64,000 bases of DNA. It comes from Myxococcus qinghaiensis (GTDB taxonomy: Bacteria > Myxococcota > Myxococcia > Myxococcales > Myxococcaceae). Shown in pieces: positions 7,957 to 17,175 of this stretch (positions within the stretch are counted from its first letter, which is position 1; each line of letters begins with the position of its first letter). A model generated the notes under the pieces. The model saw only the letters and a list, made by a program, of their open reading frames with translations, was not told the DNA's origin and did not search any database. Made by a program: the position numbers and the translations under genes. The stretch is taken from positions 552,943 through 616,942 of the forward strand of contig NZ_JAKCFA010000003.1 of NCBI RefSeq assembly GCF_024198215.1, given 5' to 3'.

Positions 7957-9614
7957 GGAGTGGCCGGCTGGGTGGTGGTGGAAGACGGCGAGGTGGGGGT
8001 GAGGCGCAGGGACATCTCCGCCTGGAGCGCGCGCTCCTTGCGCGACACGGACAGCGTCACGGCGCGCAGGTCATCGGTGGCCTCCAGCCAGCGCACGGTG
8101 GTGGCCTTGATGGCGAAGCCGCCAATGCCCCAGGCCTCCGACGGCAGGTTCTTCACCGAGTCCGCCAGCCGGCGCAAATCCAGCACCGCGCTGAAAGCGG
8201 CGTCCTGGCCCACGTCCTTCAGGTCCGAGGACAGGGGTCCCTCACCCGCCTTCGCCGCGAGGGTGGCGAGCGAGGCCTCCAGCTGCGACTGGGGCGAGGC
8301 CACCAGCAGCTTGCCGTTGGGACCGAGCGCGAAGTGGGCGCCCTCTCCCGCGCGATACGTCGTGAGGTACACGCGCTGGCCGCCCTTCAGCTCCGAGGCC
8401 TCCACCTTGGCGCCGAAGTCGCTGGAGAGCTGCGGCAGCTTCTCCAGGAGGGCCTGCGTCCGCGCGGCATCCTCCAGGTCCGACAGGGCCACGAGGTTCA
8501 CGAAGCGGAAGGGGTTGGTGCGGCGCAAGTCGAGCGCGGGCATGCCGGAGCCGAGCTGCACCTTGGGCGACAGCGACAGGGCCAGCACCGTGCCCGGCTT
8601 GAAGTTGTCGAGCACCTCCGCCTTCACGTCGAGCCCGCTCTTCTGCACCGCGCGCGTCAGGTAGTCGCCGACGAGGTAGGGCCACACGCCGTCGAGCTGG
8701 GACGGGTCGCCCCGGAACCGCGCCACGAAGAAGCTGTCCGGAGGCAGGAAGCCCCGCAGGTCCGCCGCGTCCGTCACCGGGTCCAACGCGGCCAGCGACT
8801 CCTTCGTGTCCGGCCACGGCGCGTCCGCGTGGACGGTGACGGAGCGCTCGTCGATGAGCCCGGTCAACGTGAGTCCCTGCACGGTGCCCGCGGGGAGCAG
8901 CAGGCCGGTGCCGCCCGGGAGGAACACGTGGAAGTCTCGCTTCGTCGGCAGGCGCTGGAGGGAGGCGGCCAGGATGGGCTCCTTCGCGAGCGACTTGTCC
9001 TCCGTCTGACTGGCCAGGGGGCGCAGCGCCGCGACGGAGGGGCCCACGCCCAGGAGGGCGAACTGTCCGCCGTCGATGAAGAGCAGGCCCAGCGCCGCGT
9101 CGGCGGAGCCCGGGCGGCTGAAGGTGACGAGCTTGCCGCCCGCGCCGCTCTCCTCCTTCTTCTCGGAGGCTCCAAGTCGGGTGCGCGCGAAGCCGGCGAA
9201 CGTCTCCTCGAGCTTCTGCGCGTCCTTGACGCCCACGACGGAGACGGCGCGATTGCCGCCGAGGAAGGCCGCTCCGGCGCCGCGCTCGGGAGCGAGGCCC
9301 GCGGCCTCCAGGGCCTGACGGCTGCGCAGGTCGACGCCCACCTGGCGCATCACCGCATTCACGTAGCCCTCCGCCGAGGAGAAGCTCTGGAGCTGGGCGG
9401 CGAAGGAGGCGACCTTCAGGTTCTGGAAGCGCGCCAGCTTCTCTCCGAGCGCCCCCAAGTCAGCGATGACGACGGAGGCTTGCGCATCGCGAGGAAGGTA
9501 GCGCGCGGGGCCGGAGGCAGTGGGCGCGACGGGCCCCTCGTCCTTGCCACAGCGTGAGCAGCCCGCGACGGCGAGCACGAGGAGGAGGGTCGGAAGCCAG
9601 GCTCGGCGGAACAT
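7953..9614 (-). CDS. Large lipoprotein heading the ABC exporter operon
   Basis: A 553-residue protein beginning MFRRAWLPTLLLVLAVAGC, a clear lipoprotein signal with lipobox VAGC; the lipidated cysteine is residue 19. The mature part has no motif I can name. It resembles large periplasmic lipoproteins of myxobacteria with repeated segments about residual values and thresholds (many Leu/Ala/Gly blocks), and contains few cysteines. ATG 9614 was chosen because the signal peptide starts there, although the ribosome binding site is weak; the frame stays open to 9857 without plausible signal. It is the first gene of a tightly overlapping operon with ATPase, permease and a membrane protein, so it may be the exported cargo or a periplasmic partner. 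Confidence 0.82.
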   Translation of the reverse strand: MFRRAWLPTLLLVLAVAGCSRCGKDEGPVAPTASGPARYLPRDAQASVVIADLGALGEKLARFQNLKVASFAAQLQSFSSAEGYVNAVMRQVGVDLRSRQALEAAGLAPERGAGAAFLGGNRAVSVVGVKDAQKLEETFAGFARTRLGASEKKEESGAGGKLVTFSRPGSADAALGLLFIDGGQFALLGVGPSVAALRPLASQTEDKSLAKEPILAASLQRLPTKRDFHVFLPGGTGLLLPAGTVQGLTLTGLIDERSVTVHADAPWPDTKESLAALDPVTDAADLRGFLPPDSFFVARFRGDPSQLDGVWPYLVGDYLTRAVQKSGLDVKAEVLDNFKPGTVLALSLSPKVQLGSGMPALDLRRTNPFRFVNLVALSDLEDAARTQALLEKLPQLSSDFGAKVEASELKGGQRVYLTTYRAGEGAHFALGPNGKLLVASPQSQLEASLATLAAKAGEGPLSSDLKDVGQDAAFSAVLDLRRLADSVKNLPSEAWGIGGFAIKATTVRWLEATDDLRAVTLSVSRKERALQAEMSLRLTPTSPSSTTTQPATP

Positions 9615-9901
9615 GACGGCAGGACAGGACGGCTGGGCCGGAGAGTCAATGTATTCCTGTGCGGGGCGTACGTCCGCCTCCCGGCCAAGGGACCCGGATG
9701 ATGGGCAGGCAACTTCGCGGGAGAGGCCCGGCTCGCCAGCGTGACTCCGGAAGGCGAGCCGAGGCCATTTAGTCAGCGAGTGGCACTGCGCCATTGCCAA
9801 TCTGACGGGTCCAGATGGGCTCCTCCATGGAGTCTCGTCACGGCGGAGCAAGGGCACGGCGCTTGAAACATGAGGGGCATCAATCCCCGCCGTGGAGCCT
9901 C
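9615..9901. other. Divergent intergenic region
   Basis: The gap of 287 bases separates the exporter operon (minus) from the small membrane protein (plus), so it must carry both promoters if these are separate units. I see no convincing -35/-10 pair, no sigma-54 -24/-12 element and no strong inverted repeat. TTGACT occurs on the minus strand near 9645 but lacks a matching -10 element. Confidence 0.3.
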
Positions 9902-10165
9902 ATGACGCTCATCGAGTTGACAGTGATTCTGGGTGCCCTCGCGGGCGCCGTCGTCGGAGCCATCTTCGGGTGGCGCATCCATCCCGCCGTCAGCCTCGTG
10001 GGCCTCTTCGTCGGCGGAGGGCTGGGCATCTACACGTGCCAGGGACTTCTCATGGTGACCATGGCTGTCATCACCCTCTTGGCGGAGGGCCCGCGCGGAG
10101 TCGTAGAGCTCTTCAAGGAGTTTCTGCCTTCGCGAGACAGAGGAAGGGACAAACAGCCTCCCTGA
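9902..10165 (+). CDS. Small membrane protein, unknown function
   Basis: An 87-residue protein starting MTLIELTVILGALAGAVVGAIFG. Two hydrophobic stretches (about residues 3-23 and 30-58) are separated by a short basic turn, and the C-terminus is charged (SRDRGRDKQPP). The frame extends upstream to 9815, but the added residues are basic and look non-coding; a GGAG element sits 5 bases before ATG 9902. Glycine-rich helices of this kind occur in many small inner-membrane proteins and give no specific function. It converges with the coiled-coil gene at 10201. Confidence 0.65.
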   Translation: MTLIELTVILGALAGAVVGAIFGWRIHPAVSLVGLFVGGGLGIYTCQGLLMVTMAVITLLAEGPRGVVELFKEFLPSRDRGRDKQPP

Positions 10166-10200
10166 GACTCAACCCGGGCGAAGCCTCCCGCGACGACGCG

Positions 10201-11013
10201 TCAGCGCACCCGCGAGCCATGCGGCAGCGGGCCGCGCGTCTCCTCGGTGAACTCCAGGAACTGCTCCATCTGCCGCACGGACTCGTCGGTGGCCTCGGCC
10301 TCCGCGCTCAGCATGGTGAGCTGCCGGTTCACCACTTCCGGGTCCCGGATGGCAATCGACTGCTCGTGCGTCAGCCGCATCATGTCCTCGATGCCGGCGA
10401 GCTGGTGGCTGACCACTTCCCTGCTCTCGCTCGCCTGTTCGAAGCGCGCCAGCCGCTTGCGGAGGATGTCCACCCGGTTCTGCTTCACGTCCTTCAACCG
10501 GGGGTTCGTCTCGCGCGCCACGTCCTCCTCCAGCTCGCGCACGTCCTTCTCGAGATTCCCCCGGTCGGAGCTGTTGAGGTACGAGCGGTACTGATTCAGC
10601 GTGGAGATGAGCCGCAGGAACGACGTCAGCAACGCGTCCAGCCGAGGCTCGCTGTCCGACTCCAGCACCTTGCCGCCCGGCAGCTTGCGGTAGTTGGCGA
10701 GAATCTTCTCCTTGAGCCCGACGAGCTGTTGGTAGTGCTCGCGCTGCGACGGAGCCAGGTCCGCCAGGAGCGAGTCCACCGCCTTGCGCGCGGCCTCCGG
10801 GTCCGTCTGCTCCCGCGAGCGGATGGCCCGCTGGAAGCGCGGCATCGACGAGAAGAGGCCCAGGTACAGCCCCTCCAGCCCGAGCGCCAGCAAGGCGGGC
10901 AATGGCTCGCCCGTCAGCGCGGCGGAGGCGGCCGCCGTGCCCAACCCCACCAGGTTGGCCGGCAGCATGAATGCGGCCTTGATGTAGTTCGGCGACTTCT
11001 TCGCCACGTCCAA
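10201..11013 (-). CDS. Coiled-coil membrane-associated protein of the PspA operon
   Basis: A 270-residue protein. Residues about 12-55 are hydrophobic (AAFMLPANLVGLGTAAASAAL and LPALLALGLEGLYLGL), likely one or two membrane segments. The rest is highly charged and helical with heptad-like patterns, notably around LEKDVRELEEDVARE and LRKRLARFEQASESRE, so a long coiled coil is predicted. I recognise no named domain. It is the last gene of a minus-strand set: PspA, a membrane-anchored substrate-binding protein, then this gene, with gaps of 48 and 31 bases. The combination suggests a membrane-stress or membrane-organisation complex, but that is inference from neighbours. Confidence 0.82.
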   Translation of the reverse strand: MDVAKKSPNYIKAAFMLPANLVGLGTAAASAALTGEPLPALLALGLEGLYLGLFSSMPRFQRAIRSREQTDPEAARKAVDSLLADLAPSQREHYQQLVGLKEKILANYRKLPGGKVLESDSEPRLDALLTSFLRLISTLNQYRSYLNSSDRGNLEKDVRELEEDVARETNPRLKDVKQNRVDILRKRLARFEQASESREVVSHQLAGIEDMMRLTHEQSIAIRDPEVVNRQLTMLSAEAEATDESVRQMEQFLEFTEETRGPLPHGSRVR

Positions 11014-11044
11014 CCTCCCCTTCCCAGCGCCCGGTCGACTTGCT

Positions 11045-12232
11045 TCAGGGACCGCGCGCCTCCGACACGTACTTCAACGCTCCCAGGTCCCTCGTATCCT
11101 CCGCGAGTGGCACCTGGGGTCCCTGCTTGAGCTTCTGGAAGAGCGCGGCGGCGCTCTGGTACAGCTCGTCATAGGTGACCGGCGCCTCGCCGGAAAGGCC
11201 GAAGAACGCTCGATTGTCCGCCAGTGTCGCCGGCGGCGCGCTGCGGATGGCCTCAATCGGGTCACCCAGGTACGGCGCCACCTCGCCCAGCATCCGAGCC
11301 CCCGCCGTCGGGTCCTTCAGCACACTCTGCCCCGCGTCCAGCATCCCGCGCAGCACCCGCCTCACCGCGTCCGGATAGCGCGCCGCGAAGTCACCCCGCG
11401 CCACCAGCACCGTGGCCACCAGGTGCGGCGCGTCCGCCGTCGTCGCGAGCACCGTCCCACCCCTGTCTTTCGCCGCCAGCTCCACGTCGCCCCACAGCCC
11501 CACCACCGCGTCCACGCGGCCCTCGCGCAGCGCCCGGCCCGCGTCCAGCGTGGAGGGCAGGTCCACCCAGCGCACGTCCGTCGTCCGCAGCCCCGCACGC
11601 GCCAGCACCCACAGCGCGAAGTAGTGCGTGGAGCTGAAGGGGTAGACGCCTACGCGCTTGCCTCGCAGGCTCGCCAGGTCCGTCACGCCCACCGCCGCGA
11701 GCGCCTCCTGCCCCCGGCTGCGCCCCGCCAGCAATATCGTCCTCGGCGCCGCGTCTCGCAGCCCTGGCGCCCAGGACGCCAGCCGGTCCACCGACAGCAT
11801 GGCCATGTCCACGCCGCCGTTCTCCGCGCCGATGGCCAGGGCCTGCCGCAGCTCCTCCTCGCGGCCGAAGAGCACCGCCCGCGCATCCAGCGCATAGGCC
11901 GTCTTCAGGAAGCCCTGCGCCGCGTTGGGGGGGGCCGCCGGGTTGTCCAGCGTCGTCGCGCCGCCCGCCGCGACGAGCAGTCCCGCCGCCGAGCCTCGCG
12001 GCGTGAAGCCGATGAGCACCGGCCGTAGCGGCACGGACGCCACGTCCGCCACCGGCGCGGACACGCCCGCGGGAAAGTCTCCGGGAGACAGACGCACCGC
12101 CTCGCGCACGGAGGGGAAGAAGCGCGCCTGGAGCGTGTCCAGATATCCCATGCGGGACGCGAGCACCCAGCTCGCGCCCAGCACGCACAGGAACAAGAAG
12201 AGAAAGAGACCTGGCCCACGGTGGAGCTTCAT
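11045..12232 (-). CDS. Membrane-anchored periplasmic substrate-binding protein (NMT1/SsuA-like)
   Basis: A 395-residue protein with an N-terminal hydrophobic helix ([17 protein letters not shown], residues 9-25) and no lipobox or obvious cleavage site, so it is probably anchored. The rest has the type II periplasmic-binding fold of the NMT1/SsuA family: [22 protein letters not shown] and later [14 protein letters not shown] are the typical hinge-region segments, and the C-terminus covers [14 protein letters not shown]. Such proteins normally feed ABC importers of sulfonates, nitrate or thiamine precursors, but no permease or ATPase gene is nearby. Lying between PspA and a coiled-coil membrane protein, it may work as a sensor rather than in transport. 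Confidence 0.85.
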   Translation of the reverse strand: MKLHRGPGLFLFLFLCVLGASWVLASRMGYLDTLQARFFPSVREAVRLSPGDFPAGVSAPVADVASVPLRPVLIGFTPRGSAAGLLVAAGGATTLDNPAAPPNAAQGFLKTAYALDARAVLFGREEELRQALAIGAENGGVDMAMLSVDRLASWAPGLRDAAPRTILLAGRSRGQEALAAVGVTDLASLRGKRVGVYPFSSTHYFALWVLARAGLRTTDVRWVDLPSTLDAGRALREGRVDAVVGLWGDVELAAKDRGGTVLATTADAPHLVATVLVARGDFAARYPDAVRRVLRGMLDAGQSVLKDPTAGARMLGEVAPYLGDPIEAIRSAPPATLADNRAFFGLSGEAPVTYDELYQSAAALFQKLKQGPQVPLAEDTRDLGALKYVSEARGP

Positions 12233-12280
12233 CCGTCAGTTCCCAGGTCTCTTCCCTTCATCGTGCCGACCGGCCGGGGC

Positions 12281-13018
12281 CTACTCGACTCCGACCTTCT
12301 TGCCGATGGTCTTCCCCGTCTGTCCACCGACGTCCGACACCGGGGCGGGGCTCTCCATCAGCCCCATCTCCATCTTGAACTGCTTCACCAGCTCGTTGGC
12401 CTGGATCTTCTCGGCCTCTTCTTCAATCTGCGCGGACTGGTGGTCCACCGACTCGAGCGCCATCTGCATGCGCGCCTCGTTCACGGCGGTGCGCTCCTCC
12501 ACCTTGCGCAGCATCTCGTCGTGCGTCGAGTCGATGCCGGCGACGGTGAAGGACTCCATCGTGTCGGCCACCTTGGCCTGCCACTTGGCGCGCCGCGCGT
12601 CACGGATGGCCGTCATCGCCTCCGCCGTCTTCTTGTCCTTCTCCCGCATGAACGCCTTCTTGACGTTCAGCGCCTTCTCATACGCCAGCCGCGCCGTCTC
12701 CAGCTGCGCCTCGTTGCGCTCCAGCGCGTCCTTCTCCACCTGGAGCTTGGTGGCGTACTGCGCCGCCAGGTCGTCACGACCGGCCTGGATGGCGGCCTTC
12801 ACCTTGGCCGTCAGCCCGCGCACGTCGTCCTTGTACTTGCTGTTCTCCTTCTCCAGCAGCGTCACGTTCGCCCGAACCATGGCGATGGACTCGTTCATCT
12901 TCGGGACCTGGTCGTTCAGGTCACGGATGTTCTGCTCGAGAATGAGCTCCGGATCCTCGATGGAGGAGACGAAGAAGCCCGCGAAGCTGCGCAACGCCCT
13001 CTTGAGTCTGTCCCACAT
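12281..13018 (-). CDS. pspA: PspA/IM30 family membrane-stress protein
   Basis: A 245-residue protein starting [31 protein letters not shown], the amphipathic N-terminal helix and following motif of PspA/IM30 (ESCRT-III related) proteins. Almost all the rest is charged helix forming the long hairpin coiled coil (residues about 25-215), ending in a Gly/Val tail. PspA/Vipp1 proteins coat and repair stressed inner membranes. GGAGGT lies upstream of ATG 13018. There are no pspB/C/F genes; instead the downstream partners are an anchored substrate-binding protein and a coiled-coil membrane protein. The divergent gene is a sensor histidine kinase. Confidence 0.92.
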   Translation of the reverse strand: MWDRLKRALRSFAGFFVSSIEDPELILEQNIRDLNDQVPKMNESIAMVRANVTLLEKENSKYKDDVRGLTAKVKAAIQAGRDDLAAQYATKLQVEKDALERNEAQLETARLAYEKALNVKKAFMREKDKKTAEAMTAIRDARRAKWQAKVADTMESFTVAGIDSTHDEMLRKVEERTAVNEARMQMALESVDHQSAQIEEEAEKIQANELVKQFKMEMGLMESPAPVSDVGGQTGKTIGKKVGVE

Positions 13019-13267
13019 GTCGCCGGTCTACCTCCGTCCAGACCTACTCGCAGTCACCTTACACGAACTCAGGGAAGAGCAAGCAGCCGCATCCGCCCCT
13101 CTGATCAGTGCTACGCGAACTCACCTAAGGCGATTGCCGACCACCCACAAGTCCCATCGCACCTCCCTGCTCGAAAGCCTCCAGAGGGAGCCCACGAGCC
13201 GTCCCCCAGTGGCCTCCCCCAGCGGGGGCTTGCCCTGGCGCCGGGAAGCAGGGAAAACCTTCCCCGC

Positions 13268-14635
13268 GTGGACAGTGCGTTGGGTTGGACCCACTCCTCC
13301 TTCGATGAGTCGCTGGCGCGAGCGGTGGACGCCCAGCGACGAAGCGTGCTGGGCACGGGGGCGGCGGTGCGCCTCGTCGGCGCGCTGCTCTTCCTGCTCG
13401 TCACCACGACGCTGTGGCTGAGCGGCGGCGAGGACTGGAGCCCCTACCCGCTCCTCCTGGCCCCTTATGTCGGCGTGGCCACCATCCTCTTCGTCGTGAG
13501 GAACCGCCCGGAGGCGAGCTGGCTGGGCATCGTCCAGTCCCCCGTGGACGTCGCCCTCGTCTACGGCCTGCAGCACCTGGCCCTCCCCATCTCCCCCTTC
13601 CCGGCCGGGGTGGCGGGCTTCAGCCTGGGCCTCTTCGCCCTCGTCGTGACGCTCAGCGGGCTCGCCCTGCGCCCTACCGTCGTCTACGGCACCGCCGCGC
13701 TGTCGTCGGTGGCCCAGGCGGCGCTGATGCGCGAGGCCGGCGTGGGCTGGGGCGCCGTGGTCATCGCCGTCGTCACCCTGATGATGGTCGCCGCGGTGAA
13801 GCACTACGGCACCGGGCGGCTGCGCGTGCTCGCGGGGGCCCTCACCCGCGTGGAAGTGGACAGTGCCCTGGAGGCCCGCCGCTTCCAGGAAGTGGAAGAG
13901 GCCCGGCGCACCATCGCGAGGATGCTCGACGAGGAGCACGCGAAGAACGACGAGCTCCGGGCGCTCCAGCGCGACAAGGAGCTGCTGACGCAGTTCCTCG
14001 TCCATGACCTGCGCTCGCCCCTGTCGGCCTTGACGATGACGCTGGCCTGGATGGAGCAGGAGCTCCCCCAGGGCCACCTCCTCGAGTCCGCGCGCACGGG
14101 CCTGGCCGTCACCGCGCGCCTGGACCGGATGCTCACCGACTTGATGGACGTGACGCGGCTGGAGCAGGGCCGGCTGGAGCCCCGCAAGGTGCCGCTCGAC
14201 ATGGGCCGGCTGCTGGAGGAGGTGCGCGGTTCGCTGGAGAACGTGGCCCGCGCCCGCAAGCTCACCCTGGATGTCGTCTCGCCCCGGGCGCTGGCGCTGC
14301 ACGGTGACCAGGAGCTGCTCTTCCGCGTGGTGGAGAACCTGGCCACCAATGCGCTGCGCTACGCGCCCACCGGCGGCCGGGTGCTGCTGGAGGGCGGCGC
14401 CGACGCACGAGGCCCGTGGCTCGCGGTGCGCAACGACGGCCCGCCGATTCCCGAGGACCTGCGCGCGCGCCTCTTCGACAAGTACGTGCAGGGCGACCAG
14501 GAGCGCGACAACCGCCGGGGCTACGGCCTGGGGCTGTACTTCTCCCGGCTGGCCGTGGAGTCCCACGGAGGCAGCCTCTCCGTGGAGGACGTTCCGGACT
14601 GGCCCACGTCCTTCCTGGTGCGGCTGCCCGCCTGA
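13268..14635 (+). CDS. Membrane sensor histidine kinase
   Basis: A 455-residue kinase from GTG 13268. Residues about 30-180 form a bundle of about six hydrophobic helices with no recognisable extracellular ligand domain. A short coiled coil leads to the DHp domain with [12 protein letters not shown], phospho-accepting H246. The ATPase domain has an N box ([12 protein letters not shown]), the G1 region and [10 protein letters not shown] as G2 box; all look functional. No response regulator is adjacent, as is common for orphan kinases in myxobacteria. It is divergent from the PspA operon with 249 bases between, so it might control membrane-stress genes; position is the only support. The start is uncertain since no strong ribosome binding site is visible. 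Confidence 0.9.
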   Translation: MDSALGWTHSSFDESLARAVDAQRRSVLGTGAAVRLVGALLFLLVTTTLWLSGGEDWSPYPLLLAPYVGVATILFVVRNRPEASWLGIVQSPVDVALVYGLQHLALPISPFPAGVAGFSLGLFALVVTLSGLALRPTVVYGTAALSSVAQAALMREAGVGWGAVVIAVVTLMMVAAVKHYGTGRLRVLAGALTRVEVDSALEARRFQEVEEARRTIARMLDEEHAKNDELRALQRDKELLTQFLVHDLRSPLSALTMTLAWMEQELPQGHLLESARTGLAVTARLDRMLTDLMDVTRLEQGRLEPRKVPLDMGRLLEEVRGSLENVARARKLTLDVVSPRALALHGDQELLFRVVENLATNALRYAPTGGRVLLEGGADARGPWLAVRNDGPPIPEDLRARLFDKYVQGDQERDNRRGYGLGLYFSRLAVESHGGSLSVEDVPDWPTSFLVRLPA

Positions 14636-14645
14636 CCCGCCGCCT

Positions 14646-15986
14646 TTAGCCGCGGGCGCGCTGCCGGCGGCGGAGGATGCGCTCGACGTTGGAGCGGGCG
14701 GTCGCCATCACCGACGCCGCATCCAGCGTGGTGAGCACGCCGTCCTTCAACACCGGCTTGCCGTCGATGAAGACGTGCGTCACGTCGCTGCCGCGCGCGG
14801 AGTGCACCAGCGGCGCCAGGACGTCCTCGGACGACGGGCCACAGTGCAGGCCGCTCACGTCCACCACGGTGATGTCGGCGCGCTTGCCCGATTCGAGCGA
14901 GCCCACCTCGTCCTCCAGCCCCAGCGCCCGGGCGCCATTCAGCGTGGCCATCTCCAAGACGCGCATGGGCGTCATCGCGCGAGGCCCCACGCGCGGGTTG
15001 TGGAGCACCGCCGCCAGCCGCATCTCGTTGAAGATATCGAGCGTGTTGTTGCAGGGCGCGCCATCCGCGCCCAGCGCCACCGTCACGCCCGCCTCCAGCA
15101 GCTCCGGCACCTTGGCGATGCCCGAGGCGAGCTTGAGGTTGGAGCCGGGGCAGTGACACACCACGGTGTTCGTCTCGCGGATGAGCTCCTGCTCCTCCGC
15201 GGACAGCCACACGCAGTGGGCCAGCGTCACGTGCCGCCCCGTCAGCCCCAGCGTGTGGAAGAAGTCGACGTTGTCCCGGCCGCCCGAGTACTGGCGAACC
15301 GCGTCCGTCTCCTTCGCGTTCTCACTGGCGTGGGTGTGGATGCGCACGTTGTGCTCACGCGACAGCTTCGCCACCTCGCGCATCAGCTCCGGCGTGCAGG
15401 ACAGCACGAAGCGGGGCGCGAAGGCGTAGCGCAGCCGGCCCTCGTGCGTGCCGTGCCATTTCTCGAGCAGCGCCAGGCTATGGGCCAGTGACTCGGCGGT
15501 GGACTCGCGCAGCCCGTCGGGCACGTTGGCGCCCGCGTCCATCATCGCCTTGCCGCCCACCAGCCGGAAGCCCGAGTCCCGCGCGGACTCGAAGACGGCG
15601 TCGTAGTGGTGCACGCTGCCCATGTCGAGCGCGGCCGTGGAGCCCGAGCGGATGAGCTCCGCGAAGGTCAGGTCCGCCGACGCGCGCATGGAGGCCGCGT
15701 CGTGGGAGGCCTCGAAGGGCCAGATGCGCTCGCGGAGCCAGTCGAGCAGCTCCATCCCATCCGCGCGTCCCCGGAACAGCGTCTGACAGGCGTGCAGGTG
15801 GCCATGGATGAGGCCCGGCAGCACCACCTTCCCCGCCATGTCCATGACCCGTCGCGTGCCACGGGCCTTCAGGCCCCGGCCCACCTTCGCGATGCGCCCG
15901 TCCTGCACGAGGACGTCCGCGCCCACGAGCACCTCGCGCTCGCGGTTCATCGTCACCACGGTGCCGCCAGTCAGAAGCAGATCCAC
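14646..15986 (-). CDS. Amidohydrolase, TRZ/ATZ (chlorohydrolase / S-adenosylhomocysteine deaminase) family
   Basis: A 446-residue metal-dependent hydrolase. The HxH metal pair is in PGLIHGHLHACQTL (residues 63 and 65), a further His ligand in RIHTHASEN, another in TLAHCVWL, and the catalytic Asp in LGADGAPCNN. The C-terminal GLEDEVGSLESGKRADITVVD is the usual small beta-domain. Family members deaminate S-adenosylhomocysteine, 5'-methylthioadenosine, adenosine, guanine or triazines. The GTG start is 16 bases after the stop of cytidine deaminase, so the two form an operon and a purine nucleoside or base deaminase role fits best; the exact substrate cannot be read from sequence. Confidence 0.9.
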   Translation of the reverse strand: MDLLLTGGTVVTMNREREVLVGADVLVQDGRIAKVGRGLKARGTRRVMDMAGKVVLPGLIHGHLHACQTLFRGRADGMELLDWLRERIWPFEASHDAASMRASADLTFAELIRSGSTAALDMGSVHHYDAVFESARDSGFRLVGGKAMMDAGANVPDGLRESTAESLAHSLALLEKWHGTHEGRLRYAFAPRFVLSCTPELMREVAKLSREHNVRIHTHASENAKETDAVRQYSGGRDNVDFFHTLGLTGRHVTLAHCVWLSAEEQELIRETNTVVCHCPGSNLKLASGIAKVPELLEAGVTVALGADGAPCNNTLDIFNEMRLAAVLHNPRVGPRAMTPMRVLEMATLNGARALGLEDEVGSLESGKRADITVVDVSGLHCGPSSEDVLAPLVHSARGSDVTHVFIDGKPVLKDGVLTTLDAASVMATARSNVERILRRRQRARG

Positions 15987-16002
15987 GGGTGCTCAGGCTC
16001 TC

Positions 16003-16407
16003 TTAGAGGAAGTCCTTGGTGAAGGCGTGCGGCAGCAGCTCGCCCAGGGAGTAACGCATCTCGTCCCCACGAGGGGTGCGGCTGCGCACCTGCATTTGCG
16101 GCGGACCGAACTCGGCCATCACCTGCCGGCACATGCCGCATGGAGGCACGGGCGTGTCCGTGTTGGCCACGACGGCCACCGCCACGGGCTGGGAGCGGCC
16201 CTGCGCCACGCCCGCGGCGAAGGCATTGCGCTCCGCGCACACGGTGAGGCCATAGGTGGCGTTCTCCACGTTGCAGCCGGCCATCACCGAGCCGTCCGCG
16301 TACAGAATCGCCGCTCCCACCGGGAAGCGGGAGTAAGGCACGTGGGCCCGCTCGCGCACCCGGGTGGCCTCTTCGAACAGCCGCTCCCAGGGAATCTCAT
16401 CCGCCAT
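16003..16407 (-). CDS. cdd: Cytidine deaminase
   Basis: A 134-residue enzyme of the small homotetrameric type. It converts cytidine and deoxycytidine to uridine and deoxyuridine. The zinc site is complete: C57-A-E59 in TVCAERNA and P-C90-x-x-C93 in PPCGMCRQ; E59 is the proton shuttle. The N-terminal PYSRFPVGAAI and NVENATYG segments form the nucleoside pocket. Length matches the family. It is followed by the amidohydrolase gene, and the pyrimidine-nucleoside phosphorylase that would use its product is at 19.5 kb. Confidence 0.96.
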   Translation of the reverse strand: MADEIPWERLFEEATRVRERAHVPYSRFPVGAAILYADGSVMAGCNVENATYGLTVCAERNAFAAGVAQGRSQPVAVAVVANTDTPVPPCGMCRQVMAEFGPPQMQVRSRTPRGDEMRYSLGELLPHAFTKDFL

Positions 16408-16438
16408 GTCGCCGCCTTCCGAGGTGACGGGGTGGGCC

Positions 16439-16786
16439 TCAGCGAGGTTGTTCGCCCTTGAGTCGCATGTCGTCCAGGTGGCGGGCGATGGCCAGCTCCG
16501 CCTCCACCGGCAGGTCCTCGAAGCGCACGTGGGCGGCGGGGCCTTGCGGGCCGTCCGTCACGTGGAGCACCTCGCCCCGGGCCTCCACCTCATCGGGAAG
16601 GATGGGCAGCGTGAAGCGCACCTCCACCTTCGCGCCCGCCTCCAGTCCGGGGCCATTCCAGGCGCAGCCGCCCAGGGACAGGTCCCCATCCCGCGCCTCG
16701 AAGTCCGCCGTACTGCCCGCCCGGCGCACCTTCAGGCGCATGGGAATCCGGGGGGAGTCGCGCCGGTCCTCGGCCTTGTCGCTCAT
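16439..16786 (-). CDS. PilZ domain protein (c-di-GMP binding)
   Basis: About 115 residues from ATG 16786, nearly all PilZ domain. The two c-di-GMP motifs are present: RRDSPRIPMR (R-x-x-x-R type) near the N-terminus and D-L-S-L-G-G about 25 residues later. Stand-alone PilZ proteins act as c-di-GMP receptors for motility, polysaccharide or development. GAGG lies 9 bases before ATG 16786. Two in-frame ATGs at 16807 and 16831 are possible; the latter overlaps the stop of a 60-codon upstream frame by ATGA, which would make the two genes coupled. No enzymatic neighbour reveals its output. Confidence 0.88.
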   Translation of the reverse strand: MSDKAEDRRDSPRIPMRLKVRRAGSTADFEARDGDLSLGGCAWNGPGLEAGAKVEVRFTLPILPDEVEARGEVLHVTDGPQGPAAHVRFEDLPVEAELAIARHLDDMRLKGEQPR

Positions 16787-16827
16787 CGAGTTGTTCCTCT
16801 CGGCCATCGCCGTTCCAGTCCTGACGC

Positions 16828-17010
16828 TCATGCCCGTACCACGGTCGGAAGCGCCTGGGAGGTGGCCCGCCCACGAGTCCACGCGCGCGGCTCACCCGGC
16901 CCCGCCAGCAGGGCATCGTCCGGGAAGTCGAAGCCCACCCTCGGCTCCTGCTCCCAGGCCCCCCGGCGAACGGCCACGGCCGCCTCCGTCACGTGTTCAT
17001 GAAGCACCAT
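16828..17010 (-). CDS. Possible 60-residue protein upstream of the PilZ gene
   Basis: An ATG-started frame of 60 codons with a GC-rich third position over most of its length, like its neighbours. It contains acidic and hydrophobic stretches (VGFDFPDDALLAGPGEP) but no known domain. Its TGA overlaps an in-frame ATG of the PilZ gene, a layout common for true coupled genes. GGCGG precedes the start. It could instead be chance, since high-GC DNA has many open frames. Confidence 0.42.
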   Translation of the reverse strand: MVLHEHVTEAAVAVRRGAWEQEPRVGFDFPDDALLAGPGEPRAWTRGRATSQALPTVVRA

Positions 17011-17175
17011 CCGCCGCCCATCATACGCTTGCCCACCCGCCAGGGAGGCGCCGAATTTCGACTCCCGGACGCGTTCCCCCGGGAATGTCCTGTACCGGGA
17101 GTGCGCCCCATTGCCGCCCCGCGTCGAACCCGGACGGCCCAGGGCCCGTTCACGCCCCGGGGTGCGCCCCAGGGC

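Noticed and set aside
12221..13267. Histidine kinase extended upstream to 12221 (804 residues)
   Set aside because: The extra residues lie opposite PspA and have no domain; the kinase's own hydrophobic part begins after GTG 13268.
14521..15210. Minus-strand open frame over the amidohydrolase with many Ala/Arg residues
   Set aside because: The amidohydrolase frame shows all metal ligands in order; the other has none.
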